DNA of 64,000 bases from Notamacropus eugenii (taxonomy: Eukaryota; Chordata; Mammalia; Diprotodontia; Macropodidae): positions 548,821,205-548,885,204 of the forward strand of contig NC_092872.1 of assembly GCF_028372415.1 (NCBI RefSeq), given 5' to 3'. The position numbers were made by a program, and so were the translations under genes. This document shows, piece after piece, positions 31,440 to 41,855 of this stretch. Position 1 is the stretch's first letter; every line of letters starts with the position of its first letter. The notes under the pieces were generated by a model. It had not been told where the DNA came from, searched no databases, and saw only the letters and a list, made by a program, of their open reading frames with translations.

Positions 31440-34135
31440 ATTTAATATTTTGTTTTTCCCCAACTACATGTAAAAACAATTTTCAACATGTGTTTTTTTC
31501 ATTTGCTTGTTTTTAGGAATGTAAACAGTTCAACTTTAATGAATTCCTTAAGGCTTCTTTTTCCTGCTTACCCTTCCATGCTTCTCTTGATTCTTTTATT
31601 AAAAAGTCAAATTTTCTATTCAGTTGTGGTCTTTCCAACAAGAATGTTTGGAAGCCCTCTATTTCATTGAAATTCCATTTTTTCCTCTGAAGTATTACAT
31701 TCAGTTTTGTTGGGTAAGTGATTCTTCGTTTTAATTCTATCTCCTTTGACTGCTGGAATATCATATTCCAAGCCCTTCAATCCCTTAGTGTAGAAACTGC
31801 TAAATCCTGTGTTATCCTGATTGTATTTCTACAATATGTGATTGTTTCCTTCCAGCTACTTGTAATATTTTCTCCTTGACCTGGGAACTCTAGAATTTGG
31901 GTATGATATTCCTAGAGGTTTTCCTTTGGGGATCTCTTTCAGGAAGTAATTGGTGAATTCTTTCCATTTCTATTTTACCATATGGTTCTAGAATCTTTGG
32001 GCAGTTTTTCTTAATAATTTCTTGGAAGATGATATGCAGTCTCTTTTTTAATCATGGTTTTCAGGTAGACCAATAATTTTTAATTTATCTCTCTTGGATC
32101 TATTTTCCAGGTCAGTTGTTTTGACCTCTTTTGCCATTTGGGTTAGTCTATTTTTAAAGGTGTTATTTTCTTCAGCATTTTTTGGGTGTCCTTTGGCAAG
32201 CTGTTGACTCACTTTCATGATTTTCTTGCATTGCTCTCATTTCTGTTCCCAATTTTTCTTCCATCTCTCTTACTTGATTTTCAAACTCGTGTTTGAGCTC
32301 TTCCATGGCCTTAGACCATTGCCTATTTTTATGGAGGCTGTGGATGTAGAATTCTTGACCTTGCTGTCTTCCTCCAATTGTATGCTTTGCTCTTCCTCAT
32401 CTGAAAGGATGGAAGAAAATACCTTTTCACCAAGAAAGTAACCTTATATAGTATTATTGTCCCCCCTTTTGGGGCATTTTCCCAGCCAATTACTTGACTT
32501 TTGAGTCCTTTGTCAAGTGAAAAGCATACTACTCTAGGCTTCAGAGGTTTTATGTAGCTGTTCTCTGAGATATCTCTAGGGACCTGTAAGTTCTCAGTTC
32601 CTCCAAAGTGGCATAATTTAGCAAGAGGTGTTTACTCCTCATCTGGCCTGCACTCTGGTCTGTAAGCAAGCATAAGCACTCTTTTCTGCCCTGGAACTGA
32701 GAGTAGGATTCTGTCTCCACAACTGCCACCAGCTTTGCCACACCAGTGCTCCTCTTTACCCCAAGACTGCCACTCAAGAATGAGACCAAGATCAGTACTC
32801 AATTCACCCAGTGTCTATAGTTGGAGAGCTACAGGAATGACTGCTGATGTTGCACTAGCTGCCTCCAACCTGGGGCTGGGGCTGAGGTTGGGGCCTGATC
32901 AAGTACCCCTTTCACTCAACTGAAAGAGCTTTCTCACTTACCTTTGAAGTTGTCTTTGGCATTTGTGGGTTGAGAAATCTGGAAACCACAGCAAATACCT
33001 GTGATTCAATGCTCTGAAGCCTACTCCAGTCCTGTCTGTGCCACATGGCCCATGCTGGGCTGCGCTCCACTCTGACCCCAGGGTGATAGACCTTTCCTGT
33101 CAATCTTCCAGGCTGTCTTAGGCTGGAAATCTGTTTTGCTCTGTCATTTTGTGGCTTCTGCTGCTGAAGCATTTGTTTAGAGTCATTTTTACAGCTATTT
33201 TAAGGGCTATGGGGGAAGAGCTAGAGCAGGTCCATCCTTCTACTCCACCATCTTGGCTCCACCCCCTTAACATGTGTTTTTAAAATTTTTGAGTTCCAAA
33301 TTCTCTCCTTTCCTTCTTCCTCTTTCCTCTTGTTGAGAAGGCAAGCAATTTGATATAGGTTAGATATATACAGTCATGCAAAACATGTGAAAGAAAACCC
33401 AGAACCCACCCCACCCCAAAAAAGAAAAGAAAAGTAAAGTTTTTAAAAAGTATGTTTTGATCTTCATTCACACTCCATCATTTCTTTCTTTTGAGATGGA
33501 TAGCCTTTCAAGTCCTCTGAGATTTTTCTGAGACCATCCTGCTTGTCATTTCATGTAGTACAATAGTATAATAGTATTCCATCACAATTATATACCACAA
33601 CTTCTTCAGTTATGTCCCAAATGTTAGGCACCCCATGAATTTCCAATTCTTTGCAACTACTAAAAGAGTTTCTATAAATATTTGTGTACATATAAGTTCT
33701 TCTCCTTTTTTGTTTTTTTTAAATCTCTTTTGGGATCTAGACCTAGTAATGGTATTGCACAGTTTTATAGTCCTTTGGGCATAGTTCCAAATTGCTTTCT
33801 GGAATGGTTGGATCAGTTCACAACTCCAACAACAATGCATTAGTGTGTCAATTTTTCCACATCCCCTCCAACATTTTTCATTTTCCTTTGCTGTCATATT
33901 AGCCAAGTATGTGGGTGTAGGGTGGACTTTAGAGTTGTTTTAATTTATATTCCTTTAATTGATAGTGATTTAGAGCATTTTTCATATGACTATACATAGC
34001 TTTAGTTACTTCAGCTGAAAACTGCTTCTTCATATCCTTTGACCATTTATCAATGGCTCTTATTTTTATAAATTTGGCTTAGTTCTCTTTTGAGAAATGA
34101 TGTCTTTATCAGACAAACTTAAGGCAAATATTTTT
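31440..34135 (-). mobile_element. antisense L1 3' part, split by HAL1-B
   Basis: The L1 3' end starts at about 31440 (TTTTTCCCCAACTACATGTA), breaks at 31497 and resumes at 33269. The minus frame 33906-33610 reads [20 protein letters not shown] and LMHCCWSCELIQPFQKAIWN, ORF2 C-terminus. It continues to about 34135, with in-frame damage. Confidence 0.75.
31498..33268 (-). mobile_element. HAL1-B, antisense, inserted in an L1
   Basis: It is flanked by AACATGTGTTTTT at 31485-31497 and 33269-33281, an exact 13-bp duplication. It runs from a shortened 3' end (GGAATGTAAACAGTTCAACT lies only about 15 bp inside) through ORF1 relics (minus frame 31764-31513: RRITYPTKLNVILQRKKWNF) to the 5' start near 33267 (CACCATCTTGGCTCCACCC). 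Most of the usual 1-kb 3' UTR is missing. Confidence 0.85.
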
Positions 34136-34149
34136 TTCACAGTAATGAG

Positions 34150-36527
34150 TACTGTGTATTTCCCTCCATTCTTTTTTCCCTGTTTATTCCACTTTCCTTT
34201 TACCCTATCCATTCTCAAATGTGTTTTGCTTCTGATTATCATCTCCTCCAGTCTGCCCTCCCTTTTATCTGTCCCCTCCCCCCTCCCATCTCTTTCCCCC
34301 TCCTATTTTCCCATAGGGTAATATAGATTTCTTTACCCAACTGAGTGTATATGTTATTCCCTTTTTGAGCCAATTCTTATGAGAGTATAGTTCAAGCACT
34401 CCCCTCTATTTTCCCCATGTTGCCCTCCACTGTAAAAGCTCTTTCTTGTCTTTTTTATGTGAAATAATTTACTCCATTTTACCTCTACCTCTCCTCTTCC
34501 CAGTGCATTCTTTTTTCTCACCCCTTAATTTTATTTTCTTATATAATATCCCATTATATTCAACTCACACCCACATCCTCTGTCTATGTATACTCCTTCT
34601 AAGTGTTCTAATAGTGAGAAAGTTCTTAGGAGTTAAAAGTATTGTCTTCCCATACAGGAAATGTAAACTGCTTAATCTTATTGAATCCCTTATGATATCT
34701 TTTTCATGTTTATCTTTTTATGTTTTTTTTTGATTCTTGTATTTGAACGCCAGATTTTCTGTTCAGCTCTGATCTCTGCATCAGGAATGCCTGAAAGTCC
34801 TCTATTTCATTGTGTATCCATTTTTCTCCCTGAAGAGATGTGCTCAGTTTTGCTGATTAGGTGATTTGTGGTTGTAATCCTAGCTCCTTTATCCTCTGGA
34901 ATATCATATTCCAATCCCTCCAAACCTTCAATGTAGTAGCTGCTAAATTTTGTGTTATTCTGACTGTGACTCCATGATATTTGAATTGCTTCTTTCTGAA
35001 TGGTTACAATATTTTCTCCATTACCTGGGAGCACTGGGATTTAACTATAATATTCCTGGGTTTTCATTTTGGGATCTTTTTCAGGAAGTGAGCTGTGGAT
35101 TTTTTCAATTTTGATTTTACTCTCTGGTTCTAGAATATCAGGGTAATTTCCCTTTTGAACATGGCTTTCAGGTAGTCCAGTAATTCTTTTTTCTCTCTTG
35201 GATCTATTTTCCACGTCAGTTGTTTCTCCAATGAGACATTTCATATTTTCTTCTATTTTTTTCATTCTTTTATTTTGTTTAATTTTTTTCTTAATGTCTC
35301 ATGGAATCATTAGCTTCCACTTGCCCAATTCTAATTTTTAAGGAATTATTTTCTTCAATGAGCTTTTGTATCTCCTTTTCCATTTGGTCAATTCTACTTT
35401 TTAAGGAATTCTTTTTTTTTCAGTGATTTTTATATGTCTTTTTCCATTTGGCCAATTCTGTTTTTTAAAGCTTTCTTCTTTTCAGTACCTTTTTGTATAT
35501 CTTTTGTTTAGCTAATTCTGTTTTTCATGGAGTTCTTTTCTTCAATATTTATGTGTGTGTCTCCTTTACCAAGCTGTTGATTCTTTATTCATGATTTTCT
35601 TGCATCATGTCATTTCTTTCCCCAAATTTTCCTCTACCTCTCTTATTTGATTTTTAAAATCCTTTTAGAGCTACACCAGAAATTCTTTTTTGAGCCTGAG
35701 ACCAATTCACTTTTTTTTTTAGGTTTTTGATGCAGCAGGTTTGACTTTATTGTCTTCTTCTGAACGTGTCCCTGCCATCATAGTAACAATCTAGTTCTTT
35801 TTGTTTGTTTGCTCATTTTCCTGACCTATTTCTTAGCTTTTAACTATATAAAGTGGGGTTCTACTTCTGGGTGGAGGGGATACTGTCTGAAGCTTCAGAC
35901 CTTTCTTGCTACTGCTCTCAGAGCTTTTCGTGAAGGTCTATAAGTTATTAGTTCTTCTTGGTATGATCTGAAGAGAGGTGGGGTTACTGCTTCCTTGGCC
36001 TATGTTCTGGTTTGCAAGTGACCACAAGCTCTCTTTTCCACCCTGGCACCATGACCAGGATCTCTGCCACCACAGGCTCTGGTGTGATAGTGTTCCTCCT
36101 TGCCTTGGGACTGAAACACCAGACTGTGACCCAGATCCATGTATAACAATGCAAAAGAGTCTTGCACCCAGTTTCAGCAAAAGGACCTTTGTAATTGTCT
36201 TCTAACCAGTTGCCTGACCCTCTTACTATCCGTGGGCTGAAAGCTCCAGAAGTTGCTGCTGCTCTTGCTGAATCAGTCACTGCCATGGACTGTTGCTGGT
36301 TTACTGGGGCAGTGTGCATTGTACTGCACTCTACTCTCACCCCTATGATAGACCTTCCTGTCAACTTCCTAAGTTGTCTTGGGCTTGAAAATTGTTTCAC
36401 TCCATCTTTTTGTGGATTCTGCTGCTCCAGAATTCATTTTGAGGCATTATTTAGAGTTGTTTGGAGGGGAATTTTAGGAGAGCTCAGTCAAGTCCCTGTC
36501 TTCTGTCCACCATCTTGGTTTCATCCC
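34150..36527 (-). mobile_element. HAL1-C, antisense, nearly complete
   Basis: The pyrimidine-rich 3' UTR (from about 34160) is followed by ORF1 relics: minus frames 35265-35041 (TDVENRSKREKRITGLPESH, the L1 ORF1 'RNNLRI' region) and 35034-34807. The 5' UTR ends at 36527 with CCACCATCTTGGTTTCATCC. Its low-coordinate limit is approximate. Confidence 0.75.
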
Positions 36528-36529
36528 CT

Positions 36530-37055
36530 TATCACTCACTTTTTAACTTTTTCTCCTATTATGGTGAGATTACCCCTTTGTCTTAGACATCAACATTATT
36601 TTAGCCTTTTCTTATGTTGGGGAATTCATTTTTTACTAGTCTCAGTCTCTATCCTAAGTAAATTCAGGAAAGGAAAGGAGAGGCCCTAACTGGCCCTTCT
36701 GTGCACTTCTATTGGCTGGTACCCTATCCCTAGAACCATCAATTATTTAGTAATTTGGCTCAGTATGACTACCCCAGGTCAAGTATGGTCCTGCCCTCCT
36801 ATGCCACCTCTTCCTCAGCAAGTGGCTGGGCAGAATTGAGGTTCACTGACAGTACAGAGTGTGCTGACAGACAATGCAGCAGGAGCAGAGAAATCTGCTG
36901 AGTGGGTCCAACAGCACAACCTGATGAGTCAGGTACTGTGCTCTGGAAGAGCACGTAGGCTGCTGAGGGGTGGTGGTGGTGGGGAGGGTGCATTGTACAA
37001 TGCTGCTGAGTGAGCACATTAAAGATTAATGTACTCCAGTCTTAATCCATAAGGA
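36530..37055. other. unassigned; unique sequence between L1 pieces
   Basis: No repeat family recognised between HAL1-C and the next L1 end. A GGTGGTGGTGGTGGGG run lies near 36970. The open frame at 37017-36799 (minus) has no recognisable family. Confidence 0.5.
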
Positions 37056-37059
37056 TGTT

Positions 37060-37280
37060 ACCTTGTTAGGTTTGGTGAAGTGAACTGAACTAGGAGAACA
37101 ATTTATTTTATAATAGCAGCATTATAAAAATAAAAAACTTTGAAGACTTCAGAATTTGGATCAACAAAGACTAATTGTAATTCCAGAGGACTGATGTTGA
37201 ACAATGCTACCATTGCCTGACAGATCCTCCTGATTACTCTCTGTTATTGAGGAGGGGAAAGCAAAACCCTTGTGACAAAT
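37060..37280 (+). repeat. L1 3' UTR fragment, sense
   Basis: GTGAAGTGAACTGAACTAGG, GAGAACAATTTATTTTATAA and ATTCCAGAGGACTGATGTTG are the start of the marsupial L1 3' UTR. This is one of the few sense L1 pieces in the block. Confidence 0.65.
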
Positions 37281-37379
37281 ATTCAGTCAAGCAAAAAATA
37301 AATTATATGTCTCAGTCTTTCTGTATCATTCATCATCAATCCTCTGGAATCATTGATGATCATTAATTTAAATAGAATT

Positions 37380-39330
37380 CCAAAGTCTTTTAAAATTGTC
37401 TAGTTGTGGGTTTTTTTAAATGCTGTCATTATTGTATATATTGCTGTCCTGATTGTGTTCACTGTTCCTACTATGTGCATAAGTTCAGATAATTCTCTCT
37501 GGGTTTCTTCAGAACCGTTTCCATCATTTCTTATAGCATAATAATATTTCATTACATTTGTATACTATGATCTGTTTGTCTAATCCATAATTTGTGGGCA
37601 TTCCCTTTAGTTCCCAGTTGTTTGTCATCATGAAAAGAGCTGCTATGTATATTTTTGAACATGTAGGGCCTTTTCCTCTTTTTTTGATTTCTTTGGGGTA
37701 TAGGCCTAAGAGTGGTATAGCTGGATCAAAGGCTATGTAGTTTTAGAAACTTTTAGAATATAGTTCCAAATTGCTTTCTAGAATGACTGGTCTAATACAT
37801 AGCTTTACCAAGAGTTCATTTATTTGCCTATTTTCCCAAAGCCTCTCCAAAAGCTATTATTTTTCTTTTGGGGGTCTATTTTGCTCCTCTAAATGACTGG
37901 CAAAATATTCATTACTCATGAGAAGGTTGATCCAACTTAATAAAAAAGACAATACCACCTAAGTTAATTTAGTATCATAGTACTCAAATTACCAAAAGAT
38001 TACTTTATAGAACTGGAAAAAAAATTCTCGTGGAGGGACAAAAGCTCAAGAATCTCAAAGAAAATGATTGATTGAATGGAAACGAAGGGGGCCTAGCAAT
38101 ACCAGATCGCAAATTGAATTTCAATCAGAAATTCAATTATTTAAGTTTGTCTTTATTTGCACAGAGTTTTGTGGTTGTATCAATATAGTTCCTATGTGTA
38201 TGATGGCAGGTTGACTGCCAATTCTTTTTTTAATATATGCTGTAGTTATTTTAAATGGAATTTCTCTATCTCTTACTGGAGGGTTTTATTAGTAATGTAC
38301 AAAAATGATGATTTATGTGGATTTTATATCCCATAACTTTGTTGAAGTTATTATTTCAATTAATTTTTAATTGATTCTCTAAGTAAATTATCATATCATT
38401 TATAAAAAGGCAATGGTTTAATTTCTTCTTTGTGCTAATTTCCTCAGTTTCTTCTTTTTTAGTCTTATTGCTATAGCTAAACATTTCTAACACTATGCCA
38501 AATAATAGTGGTGATAATGGACATCCTTGCTTTACTCCTGATCGTATCAGAAAGAAGTCTAGTTTATCTCCATTACATATAATTCTGGCTCCTGATTTTT
38601 AAATGGATAGTACTTAGTACAGTAAAGAAAGATCCATTTATTACTATGTTTTCTAATATATGTGGGTTTTTTTTATTTTTTTCAACAGAAATGGGTGTTG
38701 CATCTTGTCCAAAGCCTTTTTTTTAATCTACTGAAATAATCATGATTTTTGTTTTTCTCATTATTATGAGATTATTAATTATTATAATAATTAATTAATA
38801 TAATATTAATTATAAATTATTATTAATATGGTCAGCTTTGTTTATAGTTTTCTTAATATTGAACTAATTCCACATTCCTGGTGTAAATTCATCCCATCCA
38901 CAGTATATAATTTTGAGATGTTACTGTATTCTCCTTACTAGTATTTTACTTAAAGTTGTGTCATCTACATTCTTTATGTATATTGGTCTATAGTTTTCTT
39001 TCTCCGTTATGACTATTTATTGTTTAGGTATCAACACCATATTTGTGCCATAGAAAAAATTTGGTAGGGTCTTGTCTTTTCCTTCCCCTCTCCCCTCAAA
39101 AAAGCTTTCATAAACATTGGAATTACTTGTTGAGTGTTTGATAGAAGTCATTTTAAAATCAATCTGGCACCAGGTTTTTTTCAGTATGAATTCATTTATG
39201 TTTTGTTCCATTTCTTTTTTTATGAGATTGGGTTAAATCATCTCTATCTTGTTTTGTTGATCTGAGCATTTTATATTTTTTGTAAATATTAATTTCATTT
39301 AGACTGTCAGTTTTATTACTATATAATTGA
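37380..39330 (-). mobile_element. antisense L1 ORF2/3' part with an inverted middle
   Basis: 37480-37880 is the reversed ORF2 C-terminus (CATTTCTTATAGCATAATAA, GAAAAGAGCTGCTATGTATA). 37930-38130 is in sense orientation (TTATAGAACTGGAAAAAAAA, GGGGGCCTAGCAATACCAGA). 38140-39330 is reversed reverse-transcriptase sequence (GTGGTGATAATGGACATCCT, TTACTCCTGATCGTATCAGA). Coding capacity is lost. Confidence 0.7.
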
Positions 39331-39648
39331 ACAAAATAATTTTAAATAATTTTCTTTATCTTTTACTTATCTTTTACTAATGGTAAATTCACCTTTTTGG
39401 TAATCTTGTCTTCCTCTTTTTTCCCATCAAGCCAGCTAATGGTTTACTTTATTTTAAACTGCATTATTTTTAAAAATATATACAAAACTTATAAATTTAA
39501 TAAAATCAAAATTGTCCTTTTTATTTTTAAATTGTACATGACCATAATTGTCCATTTTATCTTGTGTGACCCTTTCTCTTTTTTGTGGGCCATATTTTAT
39601 TAATATTTTAGCCAAAAATATAATTGATTTCTGTCTCATTTTTGTGAC

Positions 39649-39649
<1 letters not shown>

Positions 39650-39696
<47 letters not shown>
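39650..39696. repeat. (TA)n microsatellite
   Basis: About 23 TA units without interruption, followed directly by a MIR-like SINE. Confidence 0.95.
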
Positions 39697-39697
<1 letters not shown>

Positions 39698-39709
39698 AAA
39701 GGGAAAGGG

Positions 39710-39915
39710 AAGCAAGCACTTATTAAGCCTCTACCTATGTGCCTGTTATTGTGCTAAGTGCTTTACAGATAATCTCATTTGATTCTCACAATAATCCTAC
39801 TAAGGTTGCCATTAAGATCCCCATTATACAGTTGAGGAAGCTGAGGCTAGATTTGAATTCAGCTTTTCCTGACTCCAGGCTCAGCACTCTATCCACTGCA
39901 CCCATCTAACTATGG
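39710..39915 (-). repeat. MIR/CORE-SINE
   Basis: Antisense: GCTAAGTGCTTTACAGATAA, TTATACAGTTGAGGAAGCTG, and the head CAGCACTCTATCCACTGCAC. Confidence 0.85.
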
Positions 39916-40758
39916 CAAGAAAGTAGGAATTAGGAAGCCTTTTCTGGCACATACCAAGACAAAGTCAAATTAGGAGACCATATAAGAGAAAGTCATATTA
40001 AGAAATAGACATATAAAATTTAATCCCTTTGGCTTAAAATACATCTTCAATGATACAATTACAAACAGCACACAAGGCAAAAAATCAGTTTCATAAAACA
40101 AAATATAAAACATTGTTATATGACCCGTATCCCATAGTATCTTATGTTAGAAAACAAATCATCAATTTAGTTCACATACTTCATTAAAATATTTGAACCA
40201 CAAAAATATTGCTATCAATTCTACTTGTATCCCTGAACCTAAGAAATACCCGTGATTGTATTTGTATTATAAATTTACACTTTTCAGTATTTGGATATAT
40301 TTATATGTATACAAAACTTCCCCTGCTATAGTAACTTAGTCATAAATTCATGAATGTCTCCCAAAATTGCAATAGAAAAGAATCAAAGCCTGAGGCTTCT
40401 AAACAGCTTAAAGTAAAACTTCTCTCATCTTCAAGGCAGTAGATTTAAAGGAACTCCAGTTTGAGTTAAGTTTTATCATTTAGTGCATATTAACTGTAGC
40501 CTATTCATTCATTTTTTTGTTTACTTAATAGAGGCATGTTTGTCTGGTACATACACAACATATTTGAATATAAGAGTTTGTTTTTAAATTTCACTTATTA
40601 ATGTAGTGCAGAAACCTGGACATAGCCACCTCATGCTGAATACTAAAAGGTATTACTATGCTATGGAATAAATACATGTCTTTGGGAAAACATTTCAATG
40701 CTGTATTTGATCATCTTGGTGTATGCCATCAAAAATAATTTTACCTTGGCTTATGGAA

Positions 40759-40764
40759 TTTATT
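40759..40764 (-). terminator. candidate polyadenylation signal AATAAA for GRHL1
   Basis: TTTATT on the plus strand gives AATAAA on the GRHL1 strand, about 980 nt past the stop codon. It is the only canonical hexamer I saw between 39.7 and 41.74 kb in this orientation outside the repeats. Use is not shown by sequence alone. Confidence 0.35.
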
Positions 40765-41224
40765 TAAGATAGCTTTCATTGTATTTCATCATTATATGTA
40801 CATGGATACCATATTTATATATTATATATTTATGTGACATATATATACACACATTTACAGAACCTTCAAAAATATATTGCACTTATATACAATACAGCTT
40901 TATCCAAAATGATTTTATACTATAACCCATTTCAGTTCTTCATAAGGCCATTATTATATGTCTAAGAAAGTTACAAAGAAGGATTTCAGCATCATACCTA
41001 TTTAGTAAACACTTACTGAGGATAAGAGGTTACAGAATAATGACCTTCCAGTCTAACTCTCACAAGCATGAGACAATTTCACTGGACATTCAAGACAGTT
41101 GAGGTTGAGAAAAGCTTAAACTCAAATCTATTGCTCTTTGTTTACATTTCCTTAAGTAAATAAGTAGAACAGATAAGAAGCTGGTAAATGGCAGTCTACT
41201 GGTTCACTAAACCATGGGATAAAG

Positions 41225-41520
41225 ATTTTTTAGTTCTAAATTTAGATGTGGTATGGTACAACGGGAAGGGCAATAGACTTAAAGTACAGGTTTAGATGTT
41301 GGTTTTACCACCTACTTTACCACCTTTACCAAATCACTATTTGATTTGAGGTAAATGACTTAACTCTCTCTGAATTTTAGTTTTCTTGTCTATAAAATCG
41401 GGATAATAGTACTTGCTGTTTTCTGCCTCACAGAATTATCAGTAGGTCCAGATGGAACAATGTGTATAAAGTACTTTGTAAGCTATCACATGCTTTATAA
41501 ATGTAAACTATTACAAATTT
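41225..41520 (+). repeat. MIR inside the GRHL1 3' UTR
   Basis: GGGCAATAGACTTAAAGTAC, ACTTAACTCTCTCTGAATTT, AATCGGGATAATAGTACTTG and AAAGTACTTTGTAAGCTATC run the length of a MIR. In the GRHL1 transcript it is antisense. Confidence 0.8.
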
Positions 41521-41740
41521 CACATACTGATTCTATGTCATCTGAAGAAGACCCATGTAAAATATATCAATGTTATCATTTTCGATCCAAATGCTTTTCT
41601 GTCCCTTTCAAGAACTCAAATGAATCACTTCCACCAGTGTCCCTCTTTGGGCAGTGATTCATTGTTGTACCTGCAGTTTGACAAAAAGGTCCATTTCACA
41701 CCTTCATTTAACCCATGTAGAGTTCTGGGTTTGGTTGCCT

Positions 41741-41855
41741 TTAGATTTCAGTAAGAGTAAGTTTGTATGATCCCCCTGCTTCTTCAATCTGCAACTGGAA
41801 GGTGTCTTCATTAGAATAGTGCTTCACTATGTTATCATCCATGTTCACCAGGATT
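41741..41855 (-). CDS. GRHL1: GRHL1 terminal coding exon and stop
   Basis: The coding part is 115 nt: one base completing Gly, 37 codons and TAA at 41743-41741. Acceptor CCACACTTAG precedes it. It encodes [19 protein letters not shown], then [18 protein letters not shown]. This C-terminus is characteristic of GRHL1 (GRHL2 ends near VEGFKVTLMEI). The exon runs on into the 3' UTR. Confidence 0.95.

Larger units (their letters stand above)
26640..31510 (-). mobile_element. older L1-type ORF1 region, antisense, split by HAL1-A
   Basis: The minus frame 27025-26771 reads DLKDIINKNNLRIRGLLEEH, matching the L1 ORF1 motif around RNNLRIRGIPEE. The element breaks at 27256 and resumes at 31272 (TAGATATTTTCAATCCTTTT) for about 170 bp. 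HAL1-A lies between the two parts. Confidence 0.65.
40000..41740 (-). other. GRHL1: GRHL1 3' UTR (extent uncertain)
   Basis: Sequence downstream of the GRHL1 stop is AT-rich and, apart from a MIR at 41225-41520, free of recognisable repeats down to about 40 kb, as expected for a 3' UTR. On the minus strand a canonical AATAAA lies at 40764-40759 and an ATTAAA at about 40023-40018. Either could set the 3' end. The lower limit given is a guess based on the second signal and on repeats starting near 39.9 kb. Confidence 0.5.
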
